A stretch of DNA of 64,000 bases from Prevotella scopos JCM 17725 (GTDB lineage: Bacteria > Bacteroidota > Bacteroidia > Bacteroidales > Bacteroidaceae): NCBI RefSeq assembly GCF_018127785.1, contig NZ_CP072389.1, forward strand, positions 1 through 64,000. Reading direction: 5' to 3'. The notes beneath the pieces are model-generated. The model did not search any database and had not been told where the DNA came from. It worked only from the letters and a program-made list of their open reading frames with translations. Below, piece after piece: positions 24,585-33,750 of this stretch. Both the position numbers and the translations under genes were made by a program. The first letter of the stretch is position 1; each line of letters opens with the position of its first letter.

Positions 24585-24698
24585 ATGATTTCAACGTTTG
24601 TCAGCTACAGAGAGGCAAATACTATAACACCTAAACAGCTATGCGCTGAGGAACTTGACACAATACAACTTGAAAAAGCGATCAACTATTTTTACTGA
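24585..24698 (+). CDS. 37-residue small ORF before a secreted protein
   Basis: The ORF runs from ATG 24585 to TGA 24698 and encodes a short acidic peptide (MISTFVSYREANTITPKQLC onward). It begins about 35 bases after a good -7 box (TATCTTTG, 24541-24548) and ends 26 bp before the next gene. It may be a leader ORF or just untranslated leader; support is weak. Confidence 0.25.
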   Translation: MISTFVSYREANTITPKQLCAEELDTIQLEKAINYFY

Positions 24699-24724
24699 TA
24701 TTAATTCTATAAACAACTATAACA

Positions 24725-25201
24725 ATGAAAAAGATTTATCTTGCAATAAGCTTAGCTGTATGCTTGGCTTCTGCACCACTTACCACCAACGCACAGTGCA
24801 CTCGAGCAAAGGCAACGACATGTACTATGAACGAAACTCAAATAGAAAAGCTGCAATTCGCTTATGGTTTTTATAATACCTATATGAACAGCCTTATCTA
24901 TTCTCAGCTCTCAGACCTTAGTACGGTGATTGCGAAGAAGTTTGTTAGTCCAAAGGTTTTGAAGAAGACTGCTGACATTGGTGCTGACGTACTTCTCAAT
25001 GCACAGGATTGTGTAAAGGAGAATCTTCAAACACTGAAGATTAAAGCCTTGAATAATGACTGGTTCCGTGTTTCCTTCTCATGGCCAACAGAAAAATACG
25101 AAGTTATACAAGACAACATCATTTATATCAAGATAAAGGAGCAGGGCAAGTCGTTTATCATCGAAGACGCTACTACGGAAATGCCAAAACTAACGAAATA
25201 G
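24725..25201 (+). CDS. small secreted hypothetical protein
   Basis: A 158-residue protein with a Sec signal peptide (MKKIYLAISLAVCLASAPLTTNAQ, cleavage after NAQ). The mature part resembles small periplasmic proteins with a DUF3828-like or NTF2-like layout: helices containing FAYGFYNTYMN and VLKKTADIGADVLL, then strands DWFRVSFSW, NIIYIKIKE and SFIIEDA. I cannot name a function. It is monocistronic, with a repeat-rich tract (copies of AAAGTTCAA, 25,270-25,370) downstream. Confidence 0.65.
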   Translation: MKKIYLAISLAVCLASAPLTTNAQCTRAKATTCTMNETQIEKLQFAYGFYNTYMNSLIYSQLSDLSTVIAKKFVSPKVLKKTADIGADVLLNAQDCVKENLQTLKIKALNNDWFRVSFSWPTEKYEVIQDNIIYIKIKEQGKSFIIEDATTEMPKLTK

Positions 25202-25269
25202 TTGATTCACAATCCTCTGCTAATTCAGAATTCACAATTCAGAATTCATAATTATGATTACCGATATAG

Positions 25270-25370
25270 TTCAAGGATTAAACTCAAATCATAAAGGTCA
25301 AAGTTCAATGCTCAAAGTTCAAAGGTAAAAGAGTTCAAAGTTAATAGCTCAAAGTTCAAAGGATTTCACG
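25270..25370. repeat. AAAGTTCAA-type simple repeat tract
   Basis: Imperfect repeats of TCAAAGTTCAAAGGT fill the intergenic space before the IS3 element, and a shorter version lies at 23,690-23,710. No gene is visible from 25,202 to 25,496. Confidence 0.6.
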
Positions 25371-25535
25371 CAGCAGAGTAAAGAAATATGTTGACAAAAC
25401 GATTAAAGAAAAGACTACAAAAAGGGCTTAAAACGTACATTTTTAGCACCCTTGTAAGTGTTTTGTTATCAAGTAGTTGCAGAAGTTGTCTTATAGCAGA
25501 TTTACTTCACATCATTTTAACATTTAAAATTCAAA

Positions 25536-25934
25536 ATGGGAAGTAAACATTCTAAACACAGAACATTCAGTGAGGACTTTATTCTCACTTTACTTCGTGA
25601 GTATTACTCATCAGAAGTGTCAATTAATTTCATCTGTCGTAAGTACGGCATTAATAGTGCCAGCTTTTATCAATGGCAAAAAAAGTATGATTTAGATGAA
25701 AAAAAGCTATCTTTGTCGCATGATATTATTACTAAAGTAAAAGCTATGCGTAGTAAGAAAGCTATGGAGAAAGTCCCTCTAACTCGTGAGGAAGAGCTTG
25801 AAGAACAAGTATCGAATTTGAAGAAAGCTTTGGAGTATTCTGAACTTCGCAATCAAGGTTTGATGAAAGTCATAGAGATAAGCAGTAAGGAATATGGTGA
25901 GGATTTGCTAAAAAAAGCTGGCGCCAAGCAGTAG
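25536..25934 (+). CDS. IS3-family OrfA
   Basis: A 132-residue protein with an N-terminal helix-turn-helix (TFSEDFILTLLREYYSSEVS, then RKYGINSASFYQWQKKY) that binds the element's ends, followed by a Glu/Lys-rich leucine-zipper region (EEELEEQVSNLKKALEYSEL). It ends with an A7 run at 25910-25916 (A_AAA_AAA in frame), the canonical -1 slippery sequence. Shifting there continues into the orfB frame as KKSWRQAVDSL to make the OrfAB transposase. Confidence 0.88.
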   Translation: MGSKHSKHRTFSEDFILTLLREYYSSEVSINFICRKYGINSASFYQWQKKYDLDEKKLSLSHDIITKVKAMRSKKAMEKVPLTREEELEEQVSNLKKALEYSELRNQGLMKVIEISSKEYGEDLLKKAGAKQ

Positions 25935-26794
25935 ACAGCCTTCGAGTCAGCAACCCTTGTTTATCAATTGGGCTGCTGAGTGGACTGTTTGGCAAGACTC
26001 GTGAAGGCTATTACTCTGTGAGTAAAGAGAAGAGGGAGCATCGTAAACTTACTGAGAAAATTGTCGTACGTGCAGTAATGGATGTTCGTGCAGATGCTCC
26101 TCGAATAGGTGCAAAGAAACTTTTGCACATGCTTATGGATATCTATCCTGGCTTAATGCTTGGGCGCGACAGGTTCTACCAGCTAATGCACAAGCATCAC
26201 CTTATGCTGAAGCCATCCAGATGTCGCCACACCACGAACTCCAATCACAACTATTTCAAGTATAAGAACACGGCAAAAGGAATGGTTCTTACACGTCCTG
26301 CACAACTCTGGGTAGCAGACATCACATATATAGATACTGAGGATGGTGTGGTCTATCTTCACCTCATAACCGATGCATTCACTCATGAGATAATCGGATG
26401 GAAGCTTTCTGACAGTCTGCAGGCTGTCAATACGCTTGCTGCCCTAGACATGGCAATAGAACATTCACAGGGTATGAATCTCTCGCTGATGACGCACCAC
26501 TCTGATCGTGGGGTTCAATACTGCAGCAACGCCTACGTGGCAAGGCTGGAGAGTATACACTCGGGCATAAGCATGACTGAAGACTACAACCCTACAGATA
26601 ATGCAATCGCCGAAAGAGTGAACGGAATAATAAAGCAAGAGTGGCTCTACCACATGAAACGACCGAAGAACCTCGATGATGCACGATGCACTATTGCTGG
26701 TATCATAGACTTCTACAACAATAAGAGACCCCATATGAGCAACGGCATGCTTACGCCAAGACAAATGAGAGAAAAGCACTGCAATGTAGCATAA
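25916..26794 (+). CDS. IS3-family OrfB transposase (made by -1 frameshift)
   Basis: The orfB frame is open from the slippery A7 through VDSLRVSNPCLSIGLLSGLF to the stop at 26794; a GTG at 26018 is the only independent start. The HTH_21 region and the rve integrase core are present, with the DDE triad in VADITYID, HHSDRGVQY and NAIAERVNGIIK. The end (FYNNKRPHMSNGMLTPRQM) is typical. Length and motifs are intact, so the OrfAB product should be functional. Confidence 0.88.
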   Translation, partial: SWRQAVDSLRVSNPCLSIGLLSGLFGKTREGYYSVSKEKREHRKLTEKIVVRAVMDVRADAPRIGAKKLLHMLMDIYPGLMLGRDRFYQLMHKHHLMLKPSRCRHTTNSNHNYFKYKNTAKGMVLTRPAQLWVADITYIDTEDGVVYLHLITDAFTHEIIGWKLSDSLQAVNTLAALDMAIEHSQGMNLSLMTHHSDRGVQYCSNAYVARLESIHSGISMTEDYNPTDNAIAERVNGIIKQEWLYHMKRPKNLDDARCTIAGIIDFYNNKRPHMSNGMLTPRQMREKHCNVA

Positions 26795-27103
26795 GGGTTT
26801 CTGTGCGTTTCATGGTATTAAATTTTGTAAGTTGAAGGAAAAATACTAACTTTGAACATGTGCTACACACGTTCAGACTTCATTGTCAAGATTTATGACT
26901 ATGTAAAGCGAATCAGTAAAGTTTCCATGGGGGTGTAAAGCTGTTCAGGAAGCAAGTAAAAAATGTGTAAACCAATTTAGTAACAATAACCAGAAAAGTG
27001 TGAAGTAAATTTAGGCATAGTCAAGTGGTTTTCAAAAGGTGCTTAGTAAGGCTTCAAAAGGGCGTTAGTAAGACCTCAAAAGGGCATCTTTTGCAAGCCA
27101 AAA

Positions 27104-27137
27104 GGGCGTTAATTCGAATGGAATTAACGCCCTTTTA
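27104..27137. repeat. GGGCGTTAATTCGAATGG hairpin repeat, copy 2
   Basis: The same hairpin as at 23,717-23,752, followed by TTTTATTTTTC. Just before it, 27,030-27,103 holds three imperfect AAAAGGGCGTTAGTAAG units. The sequence between the IS3 element and the susD-like gene (27,017-27,336) otherwise contains only G/C-run hairpins. Confidence 0.75.
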
Positions 27138-27256
27138 TTTTTCAGCCTTTGATTTTTATTTACAAAACAGAGTAGCGGATACGATAGGAGAAACAAATGA
27201 AGAAGCGTATTATTCTCACAACTCGTCAACTTCTCACATGGGGTATCTCGCTAATC

Positions 27257-27335
27257 ACTCCCCTCTCCACTCGGAGAGGGGTTGGGGGTGAGGCTTTTTC
27301 CCCCCTCCCCCTTCGGGGAGGGAAGGGGTGGGGCT
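27257..27335. repeat. tandem G/C-run hairpins downstream of the SusD-like gene
   Basis: CCCCTCTCCACTCGGAGAGGGG and, right after, CCCCTCCCCCTTCGGGGAGGG with further G runs form two consecutive hairpins. Reading on the minus strand they follow the susD-like stop within a few bases and could terminate the operon. They are the same class as at 17,869. Confidence 0.65.
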
Positions 27336-27336
27336 T

Positions 27337-28950
27337 TTACTTCGCATACCCCGGATTCTGCTCCAACTTAGGATTATCAGAGATATTCCACTGTGGGATT
27401 GGCAGGTATCTGTTGAAGGTTTGGAACGTACGATCCTCAACCTTGCTGCTACCACTGACTACGGCACGCATTGTTGGGTCGGTAGCAGATGTGTTAATAG
27501 TACCTGTGATGCGGTTCAATGGACCATTCAATACTGTCTCTGCGACCATCTTACCATTGCTTGTCCAACGTAAGATATCAGCACGACGGAGACCCTCACC
27601 AGCGAACTCAGAGCCACGCTCACGACGAATCAGCTCACGGAGCTTGTCCTTAGTGTTATACTTTGACTGGTCAACAGCAGGCATACCTACGCGGGTACGC
27701 ACCTTGTCAATCATTGCAAAGACGTTGGCAGAAGGACCATTCAACTCGTTCTCAGCCTCAGCCCATGTCAGAAGTACCTCAGCATAACGGAAGACGATAG
27801 GGCTACACTCGGTATCCCATACATCAGAATACTGACTCTTTGGGTCCAGATACTTACGCCATGTGAGCGCAGTCTTGGAAGCATTGGCAGCATTGGTTGG
27901 ATAGTTTGGATTCTTCTTACCATTAACATTCTCGTCGAGCGTATTGAAGACGCCATCATTCCAATCGCAACCAGGATAGAGAATACTCATAGCCATGCGA
28001 GGATCACGACCATGGAAAGGATGCGTTGCATCATAGCCAGAGCCAACTTCGTCGATAGTCATACCATTGCTCATCTCATAGTTGTCAACACAATTCTGTG
28101 TTGGAACGACTGATGACCAACCACCATCGCCATTGTTATACAGCTGTCCAATAGTTCCGATTGGGCGAGTACCGCTCTTATATTGTACAGCAAGGATAAT
28201 CTCGTTAGAGTTTTGACCAGCTAACTTAAAGAGGTTCGAATAATCACTATCAAGCGTATACTGTCCCAAGTCGATGATAGCCTGAGCAGCATCCTTCGCC
28301 TTCTGATAGTCGCCCCAGTAGAGGGCAGCACGCATCTTCATAGCTAAGGCAGCACCCTTTGCGATACGTCCACGTGCAGCAGGAGACGTATTGATATCAG
28401 CAATTGCCTCATCAAGGTCTTTGAATACCAAATCCTTCACCTCTTGCTCCGTATTACGTGGCACGCGTGCCTCCTGAGCACTGGTGAAAGGCTTAACGAT
28501 TGGCACACCACCATAGAGGAAACCCATGCGGAAATAGTTGTAAGCACGGATAGCCTTCACCTGCGCAACGAGGTCTTTCTTTACCGCATCGCTGCTGAAT
28601 ACACACTTATCAACATTCTCAAGGAAGGTGTTACATCTACCAATGATAGTATAATCGTAGAACGACCAGCCCGGAGACGATGGTGAGAGCGAACCATTAC
28701 CGATATTGGTAAAGCCTTCCCAAGGGAAGTTGTTGTACGCAAAGTCAGAGCCAGCGTCCCAATAAAGCAAGGCTGCACCTTCTTCCCAACCATCATAACA
28801 GCCCACAAGGAACTTCTCAGCATCGTCGCCCGTCTTCCATGTTGTAGCTGGCGACATTGCATCCTTCGGCACAGTGGTAAGGTAGTCATTACAAGATGTG
28901 AGCGCAAAGGCTGCCACACCTGCTAATATATATGTTCTTACAGTTTTCAT
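27337..28950 (-). CDS. SusD/RagB-family nutrient-binding lipoprotein
   Basis: A 537-residue lipoprotein from the ATG at 28950, which gives a proper lipoprotein signal (lipobox ALTSC). An earlier in-frame ATG at 29031 would overlap the SusC gene. The alpha-helical TPR-type SusD fold is recognisable from NTFLENVDKC, RAYNYFRMGFLYGGVPIV and the C-terminal FAGEGLRRADILRW. SusD proteins cap a SusC channel at the cell surface and bind the glycan or peptide ligand. It lies 22 bp downstream of the SusC gene. No glycoside hydrolase is nearby, so the substrate is unknown. Confidence 0.93.
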   Translation of the reverse strand: MKTVRTYILAGVAAFALTSCNDYLTTVPKDAMSPATTWKTGDDAEKFLVGCYDGWEEGAALLYWDAGSDFAYNNFPWEGFTNIGNGSLSPSSPGWSFYDYTIIGRCNTFLENVDKCVFSSDAVKKDLVAQVKAIRAYNYFRMGFLYGGVPIVKPFTSAQEARVPRNTEQEVKDLVFKDLDEAIADINTSPAARGRIAKGAALAMKMRAALYWGDYQKAKDAAQAIIDLGQYTLDSDYSNLFKLAGQNSNEIILAVQYKSGTRPIGTIGQLYNNGDGGWSSVVPTQNCVDNYEMSNGMTIDEVGSGYDATHPFHGRDPRMAMSILYPGCDWNDGVFNTLDENVNGKKNPNYPTNAANASKTALTWRKYLDPKSQYSDVWDTECSPIVFRYAEVLLTWAEAENELNGPSANVFAMIDKVRTRVGMPAVDQSKYNTKDKLRELIRRERGSEFAGEGLRRADILRWTSNGKMVAETVLNGPLNRITGTINTSATDPTMRAVVSGSSKVEDRTFQTFNRYLPIPQWNISDNPKLEQNPGYAK

Positions 28951-28972
28951 AATGTATATCGGGTATTTACGG

Positions 28973-31900
28973 TTAGAATGTGATATTGATACCGATAGAA
29001 TGTGAACGCAGCAATGGATAAGATGATCCACGCTCGCTGGTCACTTCTGGGTCAATATTGAATGGTAATGCATCGAAGGTAAGGAGGTTTTCACCTGCAT
29101 AGTAGATACGTACTTTCTCAAGACCAACTGCTTTGAGCGCACTCTTTGGAAGGGTGTAACCCAACTGCAAAGTCTTCAAACGCAAGTAAGCTGTGTTCCA
29201 CAACCAGAAGGTTGACATAGCACGAGTCATGTCGCTTGGGCTGTTTCCTGTCTCAAATACACGTGGCAACTTAGCATTGTGATTGTCGTCTGTCCATGAG
29301 TCTTTCCACAGTGTTGAAGGGTGGCTGGCATCACCAGAGAACTCACCAAGTACCTCACGGTTGTAGATATGAGATACTGCACCAACACCCTGCCAAATCA
29401 TAGAGAGGTCAATGTTCTTCCATGTTGCACCGAGGTTGAAACCGTAGGTAATTGCTGGGATATCCGTATGCTTGGTGTAGATACGGTCGTTTGAATCGAG
29501 CTTATCATCACCGTTTGTGTCCTCATAGATAAGGTCACCTGCCATGAACTTACGTCCGAATGGGTTGCCATACTTCGCTGTGTAGTCGTCAGCCTCCTGC
29601 TGTGAGTTGAAGAACTTACCAGTAGCCTTGTACATAAAGAAGCTATTGTACTGCTGACCTACTGCTGTACGGCGGTTGCCACTACCAATGTATTCTGTGC
29701 CGTCGCCCAAGTTGAGAATCTTATTCTTGTTGTAAGCGAAGTTCGCACCGACATTGATTGTCCAATCCTTGTTCAACTGCTTTGCATAAGCCAATGAGAG
29801 TTCCACACCCTGATTGCGCAATGCACCGATATTATCCTTGTAAGCACCGAGTGCAAACTCTGCTGGAGCAGACACGTTCATGATGATACCAGTCGTCTTG
29901 CGGTTGTAGTAATCCAACGAACCAGTCAAACCACCGAAGAGGGTAAAGTCAAGACCAACGCCCCATGTAGTAGAACGCTCCCAAGAGATTGTCTCAAGGT
30001 GATAGCTACCCTGATAGTAACCCGGAGTGAGCTGACCACCAAATGGATACTTCGCATTGAGGTTATAAGTGTTCATCCAAGGATAGTAATCGTCTAAGGC
30101 ATCCTGATTACCGAGCTGACCCCATGATGCACGCAGCTTCAAGTTGTTCAACCATGACTTTGAACTCTCCATGAATGGTTCCTCAGAGATACGCCATGCA
30201 GCAGAGAATGATGGGAAGAAACCCCAGCGATGAGCTTCTGCAAAGCGTGAAGAAGCATCAGAACGGAAGTTTGCCTCAAAGAGGTAACGACCTGCATAGT
30301 CGTAGTTCAGACGACCAAAGTAAGACACCATCGCCAGCTCGCGAGTATTACCAGCATTCTGCTGTGTCGAAGCATCACCAGCGTTCATATCAGTAAGTTC
30401 GTTGTTAGGGAAGTTCTTACGATACATCCAGTCTGGCAGATACTTATAGCGTTCAGTATGCCAACCGAGCATAGCCTTGAAGTTATGCTGTGAGAATGAC
30501 TTGTCATAGTTCAGGAACGCATCGAAGGTTGTGCGATGCCAGTCATAGTGAGCAATCTCCAACTTGTTAGGGTCAGAGGCCTTATTAGGGTTATACTGGA
30601 TGAACTTTTGGAAGTAAGAGTAACGCTGAGAAGCATCAACATATGCGCCCTGCAGCGTCAACTTCAAGTCTTTCAGAATCTGATAGTCGAGTCCAATCAT
30701 ACCCGTAAAGTTGCGATTGTTGCGGTTTACGGTCATTCCAGACTCTAACCAAGCCATTGGGTTACCATCAGAAACAGTACCATAAGTACCATCTTCGTAC
30801 TTATAAACAATCCAAGGAGCAATGATATTCAGCTGACGAATAATCTGATCGCTACTACCACCAGCGTATGCACTACTTGCATCGCGATAGTTGTTTTGGA
30901 TATAAGCAAGGTTAAGATGGGCAGTGATGCGCTTTGACAACACCATGTCGAGATTCGCACGACCATTAAACTGCTCACGACCTGCATTAGGAAGAATACT
31001 GCTCTGCTTGAGATAACCTGCAGAAGCAAGATACTTCACATACTCATTACCACCCGTAATGTTCACGCTATGGCGGTTCTGCCAAGCGGTTTTGAATGCA
31101 AGATCGTACCAGTCTGTATTAGGATAGTTGTAAGGATCTGAGCCATCACGGAACTTCTTAATCGCTTCATCAGAGAAACGTGCTGCCTTACCACTACGTT
31201 CCAATGCCTTATTATAATAGTAAGCGGCATCGGCAGAATTCATCCTTTCCATCAAGGCTGTTGCATTCTGAATACCAAAATAACCTGAATAACTAACCTT
31301 TGGCGCACCATTCTGCCCTCGTTTTGTAGTTACCAGAATCACACCGTTAGATGCTTTAGAACCATAGATGGCTGCTGAAGAAGCATCCTTCAGGACAGAG
31401 ATACTCGCAATGTCCTCTGGGTCGAGCGAGTTGAGTGTTCCTGCCTCAACACCATCAATCAAGATATAAGGCGAAGCGGAGTTCAATGTTCCCACACCAC
31501 GCACAAGAATCGTACCATTATCAAGACCCGGCGCACCGTCTGCTCCGGTCACCGTGATACCAGGAAGCAATCCCTGCAAGCCTGAAGACACGTTAGAGAT
31601 AGGGCGGTTTTCGAGTGCCTTACTGTCAAGCTGTGCAACAGAACCAGAGAGGTTTGCCTTCTTCTGTGTACCATAACCGACAACAACAACCTCACTAAGT
31701 GCGCTGTTCTCATCCTTTAGAGTAATGTTATAGTTCGTCACACCACTTCTCACCATGACGCTCTGAGTGGCGAAACCAACATAACTAATCTTCAACTCCG
31801 TACCCGGAGCAACAGAGACTGAGAAGCGACCGTCCATGTCGGTCACCCCTACTGGAGTACCATTTGCCAGTACAGAAGCACCAATGACTGGGTCGCCATT

Positions 31901-32092
31901 AGCATCTTTTACCACACCATTAATACTCTGCTTTTGCTGCTGAACACTCATACTCGTGTTCGCATCCGCATTGGCTAATACTGGGGATGGTGCAAACGCC
32001 ATCAACCCGAAAGCTAAAGAGAAAGCTAGGCTGCCCGTCAACAATGGCGGGTTCTTCTTGTAGGTCTTTCTTACTTTCATAAAATTAGACAT
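28973..32092 (-). CDS. SusC/RagA-family TonB-dependent transporter
   Basis: A 1,039-residue outer-membrane transporter. Order: signal peptide (about 1-42), carboxypeptidase-regulatory-like domain (INGVVKDANGDPVIGASV to about 130), TonB box region (SEVVVVGYGTQKK), plug domain (about 145-260, with VRGVGTLNSASPYILIDGV and ILVTTKRG), then the 22-strand barrel ending in Phe (IGINITF). It imports ligand captured by the following SusD partner using TonB energy. It has its own promoter at 32,121-32,152, and the SusD gene follows after 22 bp. Confidence 0.95.
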   Translation of the reverse strand: MSNFMKVRKTYKKNPPLLTGSLAFSLAFGLMAFAPSPVLANADANTSMSVQQQKQSINGVVKDANGDPVIGASVLANGTPVGVTDMDGRFSVSVAPGTELKISYVGFATQSVMVRSGVTNYNITLKDENSALSEVVVVGYGTQKKANLSGSVAQLDSKALENRPISNVSSGLQGLLPGITVTGADGAPGLDNGTILVRGVGTLNSASPYILIDGVEAGTLNSLDPEDIASISVLKDASSAAIYGSKASNGVILVTTKRGQNGAPKVSYSGYFGIQNATALMERMNSADAAYYYNKALERSGKAARFSDEAIKKFRDGSDPYNYPNTDWYDLAFKTAWQNRHSVNITGGNEYVKYLASAGYLKQSSILPNAGREQFNGRANLDMVLSKRITAHLNLAYIQNNYRDASSAYAGGSSDQIIRQLNIIAPWIVYKYEDGTYGTVSDGNPMAWLESGMTVNRNNRNFTGMIGLDYQILKDLKLTLQGAYVDASQRYSYFQKFIQYNPNKASDPNKLEIAHYDWHRTTFDAFLNYDKSFSQHNFKAMLGWHTERYKYLPDWMYRKNFPNNELTDMNAGDASTQQNAGNTRELAMVSYFGRLNYDYAGRYLFEANFRSDASSRFAEAHRWGFFPSFSAAWRISEEPFMESSKSWLNNLKLRASWGQLGNQDALDDYYPWMNTYNLNAKYPFGGQLTPGYYQGSYHLETISWERSTTWGVGLDFTLFGGLTGSLDYYNRKTTGIIMNVSAPAEFALGAYKDNIGALRNQGVELSLAYAKQLNKDWTINVGANFAYNKNKILNLGDGTEYIGSGNRRTAVGQQYNSFFMYKATGKFFNSQQEADDYTAKYGNPFGRKFMAGDLIYEDTNGDDKLDSNDRIYTKHTDIPAITYGFNLGATWKNIDLSMIWQGVGAVSHIYNREVLGEFSGDASHPSTLWKDSWTDDNHNAKLPRVFETGNSPSDMTRAMSTFWLWNTAYLRLKTLQLGYTLPKSALKAVGLEKVRIYYAGENLLTFDALPFNIDPEVTSERGSSYPLLRSHSIGINITF

Positions 32093-32120
32093 ATACTTTA
32101 TTGATTTAGGTTTTGTGCTA

Positions 32121-32152
32121 CAAATATAGTATTTTATACAATAAACACCAAA
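32121..32152 (-). promoter_or_regulatory. promoter of the SusC/SusD operon
   Basis: On the minus strand TTTG (32152-32149), a 20-bp spacer and TATATTTG (32128-32121) match the Bacteroidota consensus, about 30 bp before the SusC ATG. Confidence 0.65.
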
Positions 32153-32300
32153 ATAAAACTTTATTTTTTTAATCTTAACGTGTTGTTTACGGACACAGGT
32201 AAGGGTGGGTGTTGGTTGACGAGTTTTGAGTTGATGAGTAAATGAGTTGCTTGTTATAAAACTCTTTTACTCCTTACACCAGTGGTGACTCTGTGTCTAT

Positions 32301-32434
32301 AATGGTGTTAATCCTTCGCACATGTGGTGCATACCATCCGCACCATAAGTGCATACCACCCGCACCACATGTGCTAAGCACCCGCACCAAACCGGTAGAA
32401 TATCAACACACAACCCATAGAGTGCGTTATAGAA
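32301..32434 (-). repeat. GTGCGG dispersed element, copy 3 (inverted)
   Basis: On the minus strand it reads GTTCTATAACGCACTCTATG, then GATATTCTACCGGTTTGGTG, then four 22-bp GTGCGGGTGCTTAGCAC-type units, then TTAACACCATT. It matches the 12.2-kb copy but differs in unit number. The rest of 32,153-32,602 holds only a TTGACGAGTT-type tract (about 32,210-32,260). Confidence 0.75.
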
Positions 32435-32602
32435 CTTTTAAACAGTTCTTATGTTACTCTGTCTTCAAAAAATCCAACATTATGACTCTGTCACATTGTC
32501 ATCAACTTACACTGTCATCATCGTTCGAACCAGTTGTTTTATGCTTTTGGCTCGCTATTTGATATAATAAACTATAAAAAAACAAAATTAAATGCGGCTT
32601 AA

Positions 32603-32634
32603 TTTGGTTGTTCACATATTTATATTTACCTTTG
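32603..32634 (+). promoter_or_regulatory. promoter of rpoD
   Basis: TTTG at 32603-32606, a 20-bp spacer and TACCTTTG at 32627-32634 are a near-ideal Bacteroidota promoter, giving a leader of about 60 bases. AGGAGGAAA at about 32,679-32,687 precedes the ATG at 32700. Confidence 0.75.
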
Positions 32635-32699
32635 CACGCCGTATCAAATTTGGATAACGGAAAAGCTATATTTTTTTAGGAGGAAATAGTAAACAATTC

Positions 32700-33572
32700 A
32701 TGAGACAACTTAAGATTTCAAAAAGTATCACTAACCGATCAAGTGAGGCACTGGATAAGTATCTTGTTGAGATTGGTCGTGAGCCGATGATTACCGTTGA
32801 CGAAGAGATTGAGTTGGCACAGGAAATCCACAAGGGCGGTCGCAAGGGCGAACGTGCGAAGGAGAAACTGATAAAGGCTAACCTCCGTTTCGTCGTTTCA
32901 GTAGCTAAGCAGTATCAGCACCAGGGACTCTCTCTCACCGACCTTATCGATGAGGGAAACATTGGTTTGGTGAAGGCAGCTGAGAAATTCGATGAGACAC
33001 GTGGTTTTAAGTTTATCTCATACGCCGTTTGGTGGATTCGTCAGAGCATCCTGCAGGCTATTGCCGAACAGAGTCGTATTGTGCGTCTCCCGCTAAATCA
33101 GGTGGGTGCTATCTCAAAGATTAACCAGGTGACGAACGAGTTTGTGCAGCAGCACAATCGTCGTCCTTCTATCCATGAGTTGGCAGAGTTGACAGGTATC
33201 GATGAGGCTCGCATCCGTCAGAGCCAGAGTGCAGACAATCACCACATGAGTATCGACGCACCATTCAGCGATGACGATGACAACTCAATGAGTGATATGC
33301 TGTCATCAGGTGACGACTCACGTACCGACCGTGGCGTTGATTTCGAGTCAATGTCTGACGATCTCCGTGCTGTTCTTCAGAACACCTTGAAGGATCGTGA
33401 GATAAAGATTGTCACCGAGTGTTTCGGTATTGGTTGCCAAGAGAAGGGTCTGGAGGAGATTGGAACAGAGATGGGGCTTACCCGTGAGCGTGTTCGCCAG
33501 ATTCGTGAGAAGGCTATCGAGAAGATTCGTGAGAGTGGCAACGCACGCGTACTCATGAAGTACTTGGGATAA
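32700..33572 (+). CDS. rpoD: primary sigma factor RpoD
   Basis: A 290-residue sigma-70 factor of the short Bacteroidota type, without region 1.1 or the large non-conserved insert. Region 1.2 is at about 15-45 ([14 protein letters not shown]), region 2 contains [36 protein letters not shown] and RIVRLPLN, and region 3 is at about 145-200. Region 4 ends with a helix-turn-helix ([21 protein letters not shown]). It directs transcription of housekeeping genes from the TTTG/TAnnTTTG promoters seen across this window. It has its own promoter and a strong terminator at 33,597. Confidence 0.96.
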   Translation: MRQLKISKSITNRSSEALDKYLVEIGREPMITVDEEIELAQEIHKGGRKGERAKEKLIKANLRFVVSVAKQYQHQGLSLTDLIDEGNIGLVKAAEKFDETRGFKFISYAVWWIRQSILQAIAEQSRIVRLPLNQVGAISKINQVTNEFVQQHNRRPSIHELAELTGIDEARIRQSQSADNHHMSIDAPFSDDDDNSMSDMLSSGDDSRTDRGVDFESMSDDLRAVLQNTLKDREIKIVTECFGIGCQEKGLEEIGTEMGLTRERVRQIREKAIEKIRESGNARVLMKYLG

Positions 33573-33596
33573 AAAAGCAAGATTAAGATGATAAAT

Positions 33597-33634
33597 AGTA
33601 AAGAGGATGTGTTTTCTTACACATCCTCTTTACT
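33597..33634 (+). terminator. rpoD terminator hairpin
   Basis: AGTAAAGAGGATGTG (33597-33611) and its exact complement (33620-33634) form a 15-bp stem with an 8-base loop, 25 bp after the rpoD stop. It may also serve the convergent S41 peptidase gene. Confidence 0.85.
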
Positions 33635-33750
33635 TTCTATAGAAGTCCCGCAATCTTTTATTGTAGGGCTTTAAGCTTTTGTTTCATACGATATTTGAAG
33701 CCATAAGACTTCGCTTCATCATCGTAAGTAAATTCGTTTTGAAACGCTTA

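Larger units (their letters stand above)
25497..27016 (+). mobile_element. IS3-family insertion sequence
   Basis: The element contains orfA and orfB in overlapping frames. A perfect 12-bp inverted repeat, ATTTACTTCACA at 25500-25511 and its complement at 26999-27010, marks the ends. The exact outer bases are uncertain by a few positions. ATAG occurs on both sides (25493-25496, 27017-27020) and may be the target duplication. Bases 26,795-27,016 are non-coding. Both frames are open, so it may be active. Confidence 0.7.
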
